DNA of 64,000 bases from Oscillospiraceae bacterium (GCA_015064625.1 SVRW01000001.1:62001-126000); one strand, 5' to 3'; shown: positions 10,445 through 20,508, counted from the stretch's first letter. Program-made: numbers and translations. The notes: a model not told the origin generated them from the sequence alone.

Positions 10445-11431
10445 ATGTTTATGAAAACAAGCGTTTTTATTCCTCAACATAATAATTCATCAAACGACTT
10501 TCTTAATTCAATCAATGAATTTTCATCTGAAGACGTTAAATGCCCTTTTGAAAAAAAGAAAAAAAGGCTTTTTACCTTTTCATCATTCACAACCTTTTTT
10601 ATGTTTTCATTTTTTATCGGTGTATTTGTTTATTCCCTTTACAACATTTCAATAAACATTATGGATTCCCAAAGCACTGATGATTTTTATGAATCAATAA
10701 AAATATCTTCCAAAGCAGAAAGTGCAGTAAAAAAGCCGAAGCCTATAAAGCAGGGGAATGCATCGAATGATTTAATGTCATTGGTTGGTGGAGAAAAAGA
10801 TTTGATTGATTTTGATGTTGCAGAACCACCTGAGTATTACAAAAATATATACAACACGCTTCTCAATCTTTCTAAAAAGAACGGCGACGTTTACGGTTGG
10901 ATTCGAATAAACGGTACTGTTGTTGATTATCCTATTCTCCTTGGAACAGATAATAAATATTATATGTCGCATACCTACGATGGTGTTAACAGGCGAGCAG
11001 GATCTATTATGGCTGATTGCAGAACAAGGGAGAATCTTCTCGATAATCTTAATCTTGTTATATACGGTCATTGTATGACAGATGGAAGTATGTTTCGTTG
11101 CATTAAAGATTTTTACGACAAAACTTCCACAAGAAAAGCTGTTGCAGAGAAAATGGAAATTGAGATAATTACTCTTGATGGTGTTTATGTATATAAATTC
11201 TTCGCAACATATCGTACAGAGGATCATTCTTATATAAAGATGTCTTTTTCATCGAAAGATGCGTACTATAACTATTTAAAAGAAAGAGTTGAACTGTCTC
11301 CTGTTAAACTTAACAGACCATATTCAAGTAACTCAAGAATAGTATCATTGATAACATGTACAAACGTTGCAAGTGAACCAGATGGAAGATACGTATTAAC
11401 AGGTATTATGACAGAGTTTATCTCTTTTTAG
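10445..11431 (+). CDS. Class B-type sortase
   Basis: A 328-residue membrane-anchored transpeptidase. The start is set at ATG 10445 (ATG 10451 is also possible) because the reading frame upstream overlaps the promoter. A hydrophobic segment at about 44-70 serves as signal anchor. The sortase domain has H209 (IYGHCM), C305 (SLITCTN) and R315 (PDGRYVLTG), with YGWIRINGTVVDYPIL typical of the SrtB/SrtB-like group. It would attach surface proteins bearing a sorting signal to the wall. No LPxTG- or NPxTG-type substrate is visible nearby. The ribosome site is weak (AAAGGT). Confidence 0.9.
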   Translation: MFMKTSVFIPQHNNSSNDFLNSINEFSSEDVKCPFEKKKKRLFTFSSFTTFFMFSFFIGVFVYSLYNISINIMDSQSTDDFYESIKISSKAESAVKKPKPIKQGNASNDLMSLVGGEKDLIDFDVAEPPEYYKNIYNTLLNLSKKNGDVYGWIRINGTVVDYPILLGTDNKYYMSHTYDGVNRRAGSIMADCRTRENLLDNLNLVIYGHCMTDGSMFRCIKDFYDKTSTRKAVAEKMEIEIITLDGVYVYKFFATYRTEDHSYIKMSFSSKDAYYNYLKERVELSPVKLNRPYSSNSRIVSLITCTNVASEPDGRYVLTGIMTEFISF

Positions 11432-11462
11432 TATTTTGAAAACTTTTAATATCGAGGTTTAA

Positions 11463-11882
11463 ATGGAAAAAGTAATTTATTCTGAATCCGTGTTGCAGAC
11501 AGAAAATGCAGGATACGAATTTGCAGGGATGCTCAAAGCAGGTGATTTCGTTGCTTTGAACGGAGAACTGGGAGCAGGGAAGACAGCGTTTACTCGTGGA
11601 ATTGTAGCAAAGCTTGTCCCCGAATGTGCCGCAAGTGTACATAGTCCAACTTTTACCATCGTCAACGAATACGAAGGCGAGGGTGTAAACGTATATCATT
11701 TTGATTTTTATCGTTTAAAAAATGAAGATGATCTTTATGCTTGTGGTTTCGATGATTATTTTTCACGTGGCGGCGTAGTTGTCGCTGAATGGGCGGACAT
11801 GTTTGATGCAGGATGGAACGGAAAAACATATACGGTTAGTATAAAAAAAGACGGAGAAAAGAGGATTATTACCATATGCTGA
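11463..11882 (+). CDS. tsaE: tRNA threonylcarbamoyladenosine biosynthesis ATPase TsaE
   Basis: The 139-residue P-loop protein has GELGAGKT at 34-41, the switch SPTFTIVNEY and the HFDFYRL motif typical of TsaE (YjeE/YdiB). It works with TsaB and TsaD to install t6A37 on ANN-decoding tRNAs. It overlaps tsaB by 7 bp, indicating translational coupling. Confidence 0.96.
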   Translation: MEKVIYSESVLQTENAGYEFAGMLKAGDFVALNGELGAGKTAFTRGIVAKLVPECAASVHSPTFTIVNEYEGEGVNVYHFDFYRLKNEDDLYACGFDDYFSRGGVVVAEWADMFDAGWNGKTYTVSIKKDGEKRIITIC

Positions 11883-12574
11883 TTTTTGGACTTGATACTA
11901 CATCAGTTACCGCTTCTGCTTCGGTGGCTGAAATTGAAAACGGCAGAGCTATAAAATACTCTCTTTTCACAGTGAAAACGGAATTGAAGCATAGCGAAAA
12001 CATTATGCTTATGATTGACGAAGCATTGAAATTATACGGTGCGGATATTGATGACGTTGATCTTTTTGCTGTAACCACAGGTCCAGGCTCATTCACAGGC
12101 GTCAGAATTGGTGTAACAACTGTTAAAGGGTTGGCATTTGCAAAAAACAAACCTTGTGTTGATATATCTTCTCTTGAAGCTGTTGCATATAATCAAAGTA
12201 CAGATTCTGTAATTTGCCCCCTTATGGATGCTCGCAGAGAACAATTTTATTACGCTATGTTCAAATGGGAAAATGATGTTCTTGTAAGACTTTTCGAAGA
12301 TACTGCAGATTCATTTGATAACATAGTTAATAAAATAGATTCTCATGAAAAGGTTGTTATATGCGGTGACGGTTCAGACGTATTCAAAAAGCTCTATAAT
12401 GGAAATAGTGATTTATTTTACGCAAAAGACAGCGTCAGAGAGCAAAATGCTTTAGCTGTAGCTCTTTGCGGATATGAAAAATACATAAATGATAAAAAAA
12501 TATCATGCGGAGAGCTTAATCCTGTATATTTACGTCCTTCGCAGGCAGAAAGAAATTCAAAGGAGAATAAATAA
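11876..12574 (+). CDS. tsaB: tRNA threonylcarbamoyladenosine biosynthesis protein TsaB
   Basis: The 232-residue ASKHA-fold protein begins LIFGLDTTS and carries the TTGPGSFTGVRIG motif of TsaB. It is the non-catalytic partner that scaffolds TsaD in t6A synthesis. It follows tsaE with a 7-bp overlap; rpiB starts 2 bp after its stop. TsaD is not in the window. Confidence 0.96.
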   Translation: MLIFGLDTTSVTASASVAEIENGRAIKYSLFTVKTELKHSENIMLMIDEALKLYGADIDDVDLFAVTTGPGSFTGVRIGVTTVKGLAFAKNKPCVDISSLEAVAYNQSTDSVICPLMDARREQFYYAMFKWENDVLVRLFEDTADSFDNIVNKIDSHEKVVICGDGSDVFKKLYNGNSDLFYAKDSVREQNALAVALCGYEKYINDKKISCGELNPVYLRPSQAERNSKENK

Positions 12575-12576
12575 TT

Positions 12577-13011
12577 ATGAAAATAGCAATCGGTTCAGAT
12601 CACGGTGGATTTAAAATGAAGGAAGAAATTCTTTCATATCTCAAAGAAAAGAATATTGAATATTATGATTTTGGTACTTATGCAGAAGAAAGCTGTGATT
12701 ATCCCGTGTTCGCAAAAAAAGTTGCAAACGCTGTAGCGAGCGGTGAATATGAAAAGGGTATTCTTTTTTGTGGAACAGGAATCGGTATGAGCATCGCTGC
12801 AAATAAAGTTAAAGGCGTCCGCTCCGCTTCAGTAACTAACGAATATTGTGCAGAATTTACAAGACGGCATAACGATTTAAACGTTCTTTGTCTTGGCGGT
12901 AGAACTGTTGGTATTGAAATCGCTAAAAGAATCGTTGATATTTTTATAGAAACCCCATTTGATGGCGGAAGACATTCTACCCGTGTGGAGATGTACGAAA
13001 CAAATGAATAG
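12577..13011 (+). CDS. rpiB: Ribose-5-phosphate isomerase B
   Basis: The 144-residue sugar-phosphate isomerase interconverts ribose 5-phosphate and ribulose 5-phosphate. It shows MKIAIGSDHGGF with D8 and H9, catalytic C65 in FCGTGIGMS, and the RRHNDLNVLCLG signature. AAAGGAG lies 11 nt before the start. The next gene overlaps its end by 8 bp. It acts in the non-oxidative pentose phosphate pathway. Confidence 0.97.
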   Translation: MKIAIGSDHGGFKMKEEILSYLKEKNIEYYDFGTYAEESCDYPVFAKKVANAVASGEYEKGILFCGTGIGMSIAANKVKGVRSASVTNEYCAEFTRRHNDLNVLCLGGRTVGIEIAKRIVDIFIETPFDGGRHSTRVEMYETNE

Positions 13012-13963
13012 AAGAATATTAAGTATAGTTCTTGAAGAATATGCTGAAAAACGTGTTTCTGCCCGTTCAGAAGCTGAAAGAAAAAAGAAAAAATTATATA
13101 ACGATATTCCTGCTCTCGAAAAAATTGACATAGATATTTCATCTTGTGGATTCAAATTGATGAAAGCTTCCCTTGACGAAAGTGAAGATTATGATTCAGC
13201 TTTGGAGAGAATCAAAGCGGAAACCATTGAATTGAGAGAAAAACGCAAAAAACTTTTGGCTGAAAACAACCTGCCAGAAAACGTTTGCGAACCTGTATAT
13301 AGCTGTAAAAATTGCAATGATACTGGGTATAAAGATGGAAAAATGTGTGATTGTCTTAGAAAAGCTGTCGCTATTCTTTCATACAAAGAATCGGGACTTG
13401 GAACTGCTTTGACAGCACAGACATTTGATAATTTCAATCTTAGCTATTACCTTGCAGGTAATGATTCCGAAGTCTTCGAGCGTATGACAAACCTTTATGC
13501 TGATGCAAAGGCGTATGCTAATAATTTTTGTGGAAAAGGTAACCTTTTGATGATAGGCGGAACAGGTCTGGGAAAAACTCATTTATCCACGTCTATCGCT
13601 AAAACTGTAATTGAAAAAGGCTACACAGTTGTATACGAAAGTGCTCAAAAAATTTTTGATATTTTCGAAGATAAAAAATTCGGAAGAACTCCCGATGCAG
13701 ACACAGAAAAATTCGGCAACGCAGATTTGTTAATAGTTGATGATTTAGGGACGGAACATATTACCCAGTTTACCGTTTCAGTTTTGTATAATTTAATCAA
13801 CGAAAGATGTAATAATTCAAAGGCAATGATTATAAGTACAAACCTTACACCTGAAGAGTTAAAAAATACATATAAACCAAGAATTTTTTCAAGATTATTA
13901 GGTGAGTTTAAATTCATGCCTTTCCATGGAAAAGACATTCGTCTGCAAAAATTAGGAGAATAA
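13004..13963 (+). CDS. DnaC/DnaI-like AAA+ ATP-binding protein with N-terminal zinc-binding segment
   Basis: A 319-residue protein. The ATG at 13004 is chosen because the longer frame begins inside rpiB without a ribosome site. It has an N-terminal charged helical region (about 1-90) and a cysteine cluster (YSCKNCNDTGY ... CDC). The AAA+ core follows with Walker A GGTGLGKTHL, Walker B LLIVDDLGTE and the sensor segment ISTNL. The family includes primosomal helicase loaders and IstB-like ATPases. The lack of a neighbouring transposase favours the helicase-loader-like role. Co-transcribed with rpiB and rnhA. Confidence 0.9.
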   Translation: MNRRILSIVLEEYAEKRVSARSEAERKKKKLYNDIPALEKIDIDISSCGFKLMKASLDESEDYDSALERIKAETIELREKRKKLLAENNLPENVCEPVYSCKNCNDTGYKDGKMCDCLRKAVAILSYKESGLGTALTAQTFDNFNLSYYLAGNDSEVFERMTNLYADAKAYANNFCGKGNLLMIGGTGLGKTHLSTSIAKTVIEKGYTVVYESAQKIFDIFEDKKFGRTPDADTEKFGNADLLIVDDLGTEHITQFTVSVLYNLINERCNNSKAMIISTNLTPEELKNTYKPRIFSRLLGEFKFMPFHGKDIRLQKLGE

Positions 13964-13969
13964 ATAACA

Positions 13970-14425
13970 ATGAAAAAAGTTACTGTTTACACAGACGGTG
14001 CTTGCAAAGGAAATCCAGGTGCAGGCGGTTTTGGCACTATACTTGTGTATAATGGTTATGAAAAAGAGCTTTCTGGTGGTTTTGTTGAAACAACAAACAA
14101 TAGAATGGAGCTTACTGCAGCAATTGTAGGTTTAGAAGCATTAAAAGAACCTTGCGAGGTCGTTTTATATAGTGACTCCAAATATTTGATCGATTCTATA
14201 ACCAAAGAATGGGTTTACAGTTGGAAGAAAAAAGGATGGAAAAAATCCGATGGGTCTTCTGCTTTAAACGTCGATTTATGGCAAAAGCTTCTTGAGCTTT
14301 TGGATATTCATTCCGTAAGCTTTGTCTGGGTTAAAGGACACGCTGGGCACAAATATAATGAACGCTGTGATACGTTAGCAGTTGAAGCTGCAGAAAAAGC
14401 AAAAATTTCAGGAAAAAACGTCTGA
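13970..14425 (+). CDS. rnhA: Ribonuclease HI
   Basis: The 151-residue type 1 RNase H has YTDGACKGNPG with the first catalytic Asp, the NRMEL Glu, the YSDSKYLID Asp, and the HAGHKYNERCD region with the last acidic residue. It cleaves RNA in RNA-DNA hybrids. The ATG is 6 bp after the helicase-loader-like gene. Confidence 0.97.
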   Translation: MKKVTVYTDGACKGNPGAGGFGTILVYNGYEKELSGGFVETTNNRMELTAAIVGLEALKEPCEVVLYSDSKYLIDSITKEWVYSWKKKGWKKSDGSSALNVDLWQKLLELLDIHSVSFVWVKGHAGHKYNERCDTLAVEAAEKAKISGKNV

Positions 14426-14471
14426 TTTTATTTTTAATTTCTGATGTTTACATTTATTGACATTTACATTT

Positions 14472-15863
14472 ATGAAACTAAACATTATTTCAAATCTAAT
14501 TTCCATGATTTTATTTTTCGCAAGTATTTTTACGAGTTGCTCACATAATTTTACAAATAATGATTTCAATCTTCCTGAGTCTGAACCTGTTTATACACTT
14601 GTAGAAAATACATATACCTATAATATCCCAAAACGTTATTATTCCAATGGAATAAAAAACATAGTCAAACGTTCAAGACAAATAAAAGAAATTTCTTGGA
14701 ATCCAGTTATTGACCTCGAAGCCTTCAATGGAGATTATTATTTCAAAAAGGGCGTTGAAGTATTTGGGATTCCATACAGTCAACCTGTATTCAATGGGAA
14801 GTTCTTAATTTATCAAACGTCTTTAGATGAGTTTTTATCCGAAAGCAAAAAGGAAAACAGTCCATTTTATACAGAAAAAGGTACGTACGAAGAACCTTCT
14901 ACGTATTACGGTATGGACTGCAGTGCATTTGTAAGCTACGCTTGGAATTGCAAAAATCGTTTGACAGCTAAGAATTTATCACAGTTTGGTGATTACAATG
15001 GTAATTCTCTTAATTCTGTTCAAGTCGGAGATGCTCTTATAAGAACTGCAAACGGTGTTCATGCAGTTTTGGTAACAGGTGTAAAGGAAGATGATAAAAA
15101 TAACGTTATATGGGTAGAAATCACAGAACAAACTCCGCCTTTGACCAAACAAACACGTTACGGGGATGGAGAATTATTTTCAATCGATGATTTTCTTTCC
15201 ATATATTTGAACGACGGATTCAAAATTTATAGAAATACTGATTTCAGAGACAAAACACCTTTTGTTCATTCTTGTTCTTCTCCAGTCGGCGAATATTGCG
15301 AAAAATGTTTTTCTCTTAATGAACACAAAAACCTCAATCACATCGATACTCTCGGAGATATTATGCTTTTCGAAGCAGAATTTTCTCCTTTGAACCCCAA
15401 TACCGAAATTCATTTCACTTACAGCTTATCACATGTTCACCTTGGATATGAAAGATACATAACTGATAAAGAACATTATATACGTATGAGAAGTACCATT
15501 GGCGGAACTGATTCACTCCTTCTCATACCTCCAGAAACAAAAGTTGCTATTTTCGAAAAAGGCTACGATACAAATGGAGAGCTATGGGGAAGGGCACGTA
15601 TTGACAACAAGGTTGGATGGCTGTATCTTGAATCATCAACATATATGGATGGAGCTGTCATACCTGGTGAGGAAACAGCAATACCTGAAGAAAGCTGTTC
15701 GAAAATTGAATTTGAAAAATATGACTCCACATTCAAATGTATACTGAATATTCCTCAAAGTTCCTTTTACCCACAAAAGAAGCTTCAAATTTTTGCATAC
15801 GATTCTGAAGGTAACAAGTATCTGGTAGGGGAGTATATTGGAGAATATCAAGAAAATACTTGA
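14472..15863 (+). CDS. Lipoprotein with NlpC/P60-like peptidase domain and SH3-like tail
   Basis: A 463-residue predicted surface lipoprotein. The start is taken at ATG 14472. The hydrophobic N-terminus ends in FTSC, an imperfect lipobox. A papain-like NlpC/P60 or CHAP-type core has the nucleophile in GMDCSAFVSYAW and a His in GVHAVLVTG, followed by an SH3b-like segment (KVAIFEKGYDTNGELWGRAR, KVGWLYLES). The likely role is cleavage of peptidoglycan stem peptides. No strong ribosome site is seen. A terminator follows. Confidence 0.75.
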   Translation: MKLNIISNLISMILFFASIFTSCSHNFTNNDFNLPESEPVYTLVENTYTYNIPKRYYSNGIKNIVKRSRQIKEISWNPVIDLEAFNGDYYFKKGVEVFGIPYSQPVFNGKFLIYQTSLDEFLSESKKENSPFYTEKGTYEEPSTYYGMDCSAFVSYAWNCKNRLTAKNLSQFGDYNGNSLNSVQVGDALIRTANGVHAVLVTGVKEDDKNNVIWVEITEQTPPLTKQTRYGDGELFSIDDFLSIYLNDGFKIYRNTDFRDKTPFVHSCSSPVGEYCEKCFSLNEHKNLNHIDTLGDIMLFEAEFSPLNPNTEIHFTYSLSHVHLGYERYITDKEHYIRMRSTIGGTDSLLLIPPETKVAIFEKGYDTNGELWGRARIDNKVGWLYLESSTYMDGAVIPGEETAIPEESCSKIEFEKYDSTFKCILNIPQSSFYPQKKLQIFAYDSEGNKYLVGEYIGEYQENT

Positions 15864-15865
15864 TA

Positions 15866-15900
15866 AAAATAACCCTGACAAAAATTTGTCAGGGTTATTT
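15866..15900. terminator. Bidirectional terminator between the lipoprotein gene and glnN
   Basis: AAATAACCCTGACA and TGTCAGGGTTATTT form a perfect stem with a short A/T loop; T-rich on the plus side and A-rich on the other. Confidence 0.9.
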
Positions 15901-15961
15901 AACTTAAACGCATTTCTATCCTCTTTTCAAGGATATTTTATTTTTCACGTTTGATTTATCT

Positions 15962-18061
15962 TTATATTTTATAAATAAGGTCTGTATAATTTGGATATGG
16001 CCAATAATCAGTAGAGACATAAAGCTGTGCTTCGTCAACAGACTTTCTTAACTTGGACATAAGCGGAAGTATCTTTTCTTTCATATGTATTCCTATTTCA
16101 AGAGATGATTTCCCGAAAGGAACATTCTCGGATTCATTTTTAAGCTCTGAATATAACATATAAATTTCATCCAAAAGGTTAGAGAGTTTTTCTAACGTTT
16201 CTTTTTCAAACAGACACTGTAATGAAGGAAGCGCCTTTTGCTTATTTATAATCGCTTCGGAAAGCTTTGTGGAATATTTTGAAACTGAAGGCAAAATATC
16301 TTTCATAATCATATCAAGCATGGTCATACATTCAATATTTACGGTTTTGTTATATGTTTCCATCATAATCTCGTAATGAGAATGTATTTCGCTTTCTTTG
16401 AGTATGCCATATTTTGCAAGAAGATTTATATTTTCGTTATCAAGGAAGTGGGGAAGGGCGTCAACGGTTGATTCGAGATTGAGAAGACCACGGGACACTG
16501 CTTCTTTTTTCCATTCTTCTGAATATCCATCTCCGTTAAAAAGGATTCTTTTATGTTTTGAAAGAGTTTCTTTGATAAGTGCGGTGACGTTCTTTTTAAA
16601 ATCCTCTTCAGGACAAGCTTCAAGATGATCAGCAAAGGTTTTCAAAGCATCGGCAACTATGGTATTCAACATAGTGTTTGTTATTGCTATGGATTGAGAT
16701 GAGCCGACCATTCTGAATTCAAACTTGTTTCCTGTGAATGCGAAGGGGGACGTTCTGTTTCTGTCAGTTGTTTCTTTTGGAATATTTGGAAGGGCATTTA
16801 CGCCGATTTCAAGATTGGTTTTTTGGGCTTTTTGATAGTGAGTATCATTTATTATTGATTCAATTATTTCTGTAAGCTCGTCCCCTAAAAATATTGAAAT
16901 TATGGCAGGAGGTGCCTCAGCTGCACCAAGCCTATGGTCGTTTCCTGCGCCTGCAACAGCGATTCTGAGTAAACTCTGATATTCATCAACTGATTTAATT
17001 ACTGCGGAAAGGAAAAGCAAAAATTGTGTATTCTCAGCGGGAGACTTTCCCGGATTAAGCAAATTAAATCCAGTATCTGTAAAAAGTGACCAGTTATTAT
17101 GTTTTCCGCTTCCGTTGAAACCTGCAAAAGGCTTTTCGTGTAGAAGGCAAACGAGACCGTGACGATGAGCAACGTTTCTCATTGTTTCCATTATAAGCTG
17201 ATTGTGGTCACAAGCAATATTTGCCATTGTATATATTGGAGCTAGTTCGTGTTGTGCGGGAGCTGCTTCATTATGTTCTGTCTTTGCAAAAACGCCCATG
17301 CTCCAAAGTTCTTCATCAAGCTCTTTCATAAAAGAAATAATACGAGGTTTTATCGCACCGAAATAATGATCGTCAAGCTCTTGACCTTTGGGCGGCTTTG
17401 CTCCAAAAAGTGTTCTCCCGCAAAATAGAAGATCTGTTCTTTTGTTATAAAGCTCTCTATCAATAAGGAAATATTCCTGCTCTGCGCCAACGGTTGTATT
17501 AACCCTTGTTGCTTCTTTGCCAAAAAGCTTCAAAACTCTTAAAGCTTGTTCACTAATAAGTTCCATTGAGCGCAAGAGAGGTGTTTTTTGATCCAAGGCT
17601 TCGCCACCATGGGAACAAAATACGGTTGGAATACAAAGTGTATTATCCTTTATGAATGCATATGAGGTAGGGTCCCAAGCCGTATATCCTCTGGCTTCAA
17701 ATGTTGCTCTGAGACCTCCTGATGGGAAACTTGAAGCGTCAGGTTCGCCTTTAATAAGACATTTACCCGAAAATTCAATTACGGGTTTTCCGTCCTTGTC
17801 ACTTGAAAGGAAGCTGTCGTGCTTTTCTGCTGTTATTCCTGTTAATGGCTGAAACCAATGAGAATAATGGGTTGCACCTTTTTCCAAAGCCCAATCTTTC
17901 ATAGCATTGGCAACGGTATTTGCAACGCTTATATCCAATTCTTTACCTGATTTTACTGTGTTTATAAGAGCGTTATACGTATCATCTGGCAACATTGCCT
18001 TCATAACGTCATCGCTGAATACTTTTGATCCGAAATTACTAACGAAATTATTTGATTTCAT
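15962..18061 (-). CDS. glnN: Type III glutamine synthetase
   Basis: The 699-residue protein matches the length of GSIII (GlnN), much longer than GSI. Visible motifs are [32 protein letters not shown] and [18 protein letters not shown], the metal and glutamate site. Also present are [13 protein letters not shown] and the ATP-site region [19 protein letters not shown]. It makes glutamine from glutamate, ammonia and ATP. AAAGGA precedes the ATG. It is transcribed alone, divergent from azlCD. Confidence 0.98.
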   Translation of the reverse strand: MKSNNFVSNFGSKVFSDDVMKAMLPDDTYNALINTVKSGKELDISVANTVANAMKDWALEKGATHYSHWFQPLTGITAEKHDSFLSSDKDGKPVIEFSGKCLIKGEPDASSFPSGGLRATFEARGYTAWDPTSYAFIKDNTLCIPTVFCSHGGEALDQKTPLLRSMELISEQALRVLKLFGKEATRVNTTVGAEQEYFLIDRELYNKRTDLLFCGRTLFGAKPPKGQELDDHYFGAIKPRIISFMKELDEELWSMGVFAKTEHNEAAPAQHELAPIYTMANIACDHNQLIMETMRNVAHRHGLVCLLHEKPFAGFNGSGKHNNWSLFTDTGFNLLNPGKSPAENTQFLLFLSAVIKSVDEYQSLLRIAVAGAGNDHRLGAAEAPPAIISIFLGDELTEIIESIINDTHYQKAQKTNLEIGVNALPNIPKETTDRNRTSPFAFTGNKFEFRMVGSSQSIAITNTMLNTIVADALKTFADHLEACPEEDFKKNVTALIKETLSKHKRILFNGDGYSEEWKKEAVSRGLLNLESTVDALPHFLDNENINLLAKYGILKESEIHSHYEIMMETYNKTVNIECMTMLDMIMKDILPSVSKYSTKLSEAIINKQKALPSLQCLFEKETLEKLSNLLDEIYMLYSELKNESENVPFGKSSLEIGIHMKEKILPLMSKLRKSVDEAQLYVSTDYWPYPNYTDLIYKI

Positions 18062-18118
18062 TTTAGCTTCCTTTATACTTGGTGAATATTTTTAACATAT
18101 TGAGATTAAATTTTATGC

Positions 18119-18147
18119 TTGAAATTTCTTAAATAATGTGATATGAT
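18119..18147 (+). promoter_or_regulatory. Sigma-A-type promoter of azlCD
   Basis: TTGAAA (18119-18124), 17-bp spacer, TATGAT (18142-18147), then TTTGGAG before the azlC start. Confidence 0.72.
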
Positions 18148-18176
18148 ATCAATAATTTGAGTTTGGAGATAAAAAG

Positions 18177-18878
18177 ATGGAAAATAAAAGAAAACTGTTT
18201 TTTAGCGGAATTAAAGATGGTATACCAATCGCACTTGGTTACTTGTCTGTTTCCTTTGCTTTCGCCATAAGTGCCTTGAAAAACGGAATAAGCGGCCCTG
18301 GTGCTATTCTGATTTCAGCAACCAATTTAACTTCTGCAGGTCAGCTTGCAGGGATTGAAATTATAGCTGCTTGCGGAACGTTGGTGGAAATGGCAATAAC
18401 GCAATTTGTAATAAACCTAAGATATATGCTAATGAGCTTATCACTTTCTCAAAAAGCGGATTCAAGCTTCACTTTGCTCGATAGACTTCTTGTATCTTTT
18501 GGAATCACAGACGAAGTATTTGCCGTTGCATCATTAAAGCACAGAATTTATCCACCATATATGTATGGATTGGTTTTTACTCCATTTCTTGGATGGGTTC
18601 TGGGAACGTTTTTAGGCGCATTTGCAGGAGAAATACTTCCTGATTCTTTGAAGTCTGCACTTGGACTTGCTATATATGGAATGTTTATTGCAATAATAAT
18701 TCCGCCTGCAAGGAAAGAAAGTGGAGTTCTTCTTTCTATCTGTGTTGCAGTTGCAGTTAGCCTTTTGATATACTACGCTCCGTTTATAAAAATAACAGAG
18801 GGATTCTCAATAATTATATGCGCTGTTATCGGTGCTGCTATAGCCGCATTTGTAAAGCCTGTAAAGGAGGATGAGTGA
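18177..18878 (+). CDS. azlC: AzlC-family branched-chain amino acid exporter, large subunit
   Basis: The 233-residue polytopic membrane protein has the AzlC start FFSGIKDGIPIALGYLSVSFAF and the conserved RYMLMSLSLSQ segment. With AzlD it exports branched-chain amino acids or analogues. azlD starts at its last base, and the AAGGAGG for azlD lies within its final codons. Confidence 0.94.
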   Translation: MENKRKLFFSGIKDGIPIALGYLSVSFAFAISALKNGISGPGAILISATNLTSAGQLAGIEIIAACGTLVEMAITQFVINLRYMLMSLSLSQKADSSFTLLDRLLVSFGITDEVFAVASLKHRIYPPYMYGLVFTPFLGWVLGTFLGAFAGEILPDSLKSALGLAIYGMFIAIIIPPARKESGVLLSICVAVAVSLLIYYAPFIKITEGFSIIICAVIGAAIAAFVKPVKEDE

Positions 18879-19174
18879 TGTTTTTTCTGTATGTTCTTGT
18901 AATGGCAATCGTTACATATCTGATAAGAATGTTACCATTTACTCTCGTCAGAAAAAAAATAACAAACATATACGTAAAAAGCTTTTTGCATTACGTTCCG
19001 TATGCTGTATTAGGGGCGATGACGTTTCCTGTGGCTTTTTATTCTACGGGAAACATTTATACCGCCATGGCAGGTTTGGTAGTTGCGTTGATTCTTGCGT
19101 TTCTTAATAGATCTCTTTTAACTGTTGCAGTTGCGTCATGCGTTACTGCTTACGTATGCGGTTTGTTAATTTAA
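18878..19174 (+). CDS. azlD: AzlD-family branched-chain amino acid exporter, small subunit
   Basis: The 98-residue protein has about four membrane segments and the conserved TYLIRMLPFTL start region. The ATG at 18878 overlaps the azlC stop by one base and follows AGGAGG by 6 nt. A GTG one codon earlier is possible. Partner of AzlC. It ends 4 bp into the convergent HAD gene. Confidence 0.93.
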   Translation: MFFLYVLVMAIVTYLIRMLPFTLVRKKITNIYVKSFLHYVPYAVLGAMTFPVAFYSTGNIYTAMAGLVVALILAFLNRSLLTVAVASCVTAYVCGLLI

Positions 19175-19857
19175 GACTTTATTCCAAGAAGGGAAGGGAT
19201 TTCTTCAACTGAATCCACTTCGAAATCAGGCCTTCTACACCCTTCAATCCAAGTTCCGTTTGATTTAACCCATGCAGTTATATACCCTGCTTTTGAAGCG
19301 GCATCGATATCGTGAACGGGATGGTCCCCAACATATATTAGTTCGCTTTCGGGAATATTCAATCGTCTTGACATTTCGTGAAAAATAGATAAGTCTGGTT
19401 TATTTTTTCCGTATTCACCACTTACTATTATTTCATCAAAGCTGTTTTCAAGATTTAACATTGACAGTTTTTTTCTCTGAAGCTCGGATTTACCGTTTGT
19501 GATTAAACCGACACTATAACCTGAATCCTTTAATAATTTTATCATAGGGAGAGTAAACTCAAAGGGAACAGCCTTTTCTTTAAAGCAGGAAAATACCGTT
19601 TCCGTAAACTGCTTTTCTGTTATTTGAAATTTAAAATATCCTAAACTGAAAACGTATTCTGCTATTTTATCCCAGCCGTAATACAAAAACTGCTTATCAC
19701 CATTTTTTATAGCAATATACATATCTCTCGGAGTAACTTTCTCCGAGAGATATTCTTTTAACGAGTTGTAAAAAACGTCTTGTAACGCTTCAAAAGTGGC
19801 GTATCTATTGAAAAGGGTATGATCTAAATCAAAAATAACGCCTTTTATTTCTTTCAT
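19171..19857 (-). CDS. HAD-superfamily phosphatase (YjjG-like)
   Basis: The 228-residue hydrolase has motif I FDLDHTLF, motif II GLITNG, motif III Lys in KNKPD and motif IV YVGDHPVHDIDAA, with a helical cap (about 20-90). This is the layout of YjjG-type nucleotide or sugar phosphatases. The substrate is not determinable. Its ATG overlaps the cyclophilin stop (ATGA), so it is translationally coupled. Confidence 0.9.
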   Translation of the reverse strand: MKEIKGVIFDLDHTLFNRYATFEALQDVFYNSLKEYLSEKVTPRDMYIAIKNGDKQFLYYGWDKIAEYVFSLGYFKFQITEKQFTETVFSCFKEKAVPFEFTLPMIKLLKDSGYSVGLITNGKSELQRKKLSMLNLENSFDEIIVSGEYGKNKPDLSIFHEMSRRLNIPESELIYVGDHPVHDIDAASKAGYITAWVKSNGTWIEGCRRPDFEVDSVEEIPSLLGIKS

Positions 19858-20369
19858 ATTATTGAAGGAGCGGGATAATCAACTCCCATTGTATCAACTG
19901 TTACGGACTTTATTTTTTGATTTTCAATTGGCTTATCCATGTAGTCTGTAGCAACGTTTGCAATTTTATCAATTATATCCAAACCATCAATAATTTTTCC
20001 GAATGCAGCATATGAACCATCAAGATGTGGTGAGGTTTTGTGCATTATGAAAAACTGAGATCCTGCGGAGTCTGGATGCATTGCCCTTGCCATTGAAAGA
20101 ACGCCTGGAGTATGCTTGAGTCCATTTGTAAAACCGTTTTGCTCAAATTCCCCTTTTATTGTGTATCCTGGACCTCCAACGCCAACGCCTTGTGGGCATC
20201 CACCCTGAATCATAAAATTTTTTATAACGCGATGAAAAATCAAACCATTATAAAAACCTTTATTTATCAGTGAAATAAAATTATTAACTGTATTTGGAGC
20301 TATTTCTGGGTAAAGCTCAGCTTTAAACGTATCACCATTTTCCATTGTAAAAGTTACTATTGGGTTCAT
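19854..20369 (-). CDS. Cyclophilin-type peptidyl-prolyl cis-trans isomerase
   Basis: The 171-residue cytoplasmic cyclophilin has FHRVIKNFMIQGG with the catalytic Arg, the SMARAMHPDSAGSQFFIM segment and LDGSYAAFG. It catalyses proline isomerisation in proteins. AGAAGGAG precedes the ATG. It lies just downstream of tRNA-Gly and its terminator. Confidence 0.96.
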   Translation of the reverse strand: MNPIVTFTMENGDTFKAELYPEIAPNTVNNFISLINKGFYNGLIFHRVIKNFMIQGGCPQGVGVGGPGYTIKGEFEQNGFTNGLKHTPGVLSMARAMHPDSAGSQFFIMHKTSPHLDGSYAAFGKIIDGLDIIDKIANVATDYMDKPIENQKIKSVTVDTMGVDYPAPSII

Positions 20370-20400
20370 TTTAAATCTCCTTCTTTGAATTGCATAAAAT

Positions 20401-20430
20401 AAAAAAATCCGGATACAAAGTGTATCCGGA
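20401..20430 (-). terminator. Terminator of tRNA-Gly
   Basis: Minus-strand hairpin TCCGGATACA / TGTATCCGGA with a 3-nt loop followed by seven T residues, located just 3' of the tRNA. Confidence 0.92.
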
Positions 20431-20434
20431 AGAA

Positions 20435-20508
<74 letters not shown>

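Noticed and set aside
12699-13142. 147-codon minus-strand frame opposite rpiB and the DnaC-like gene
   Set aside because: No start signals; both plus-strand genes are certain and contiguous.
12959-13963. IstB-type insertion-sequence gene
   Set aside because: The DnaC-like ATPase has no adjacent IstA transposase or terminal repeats and sits in a housekeeping operon.
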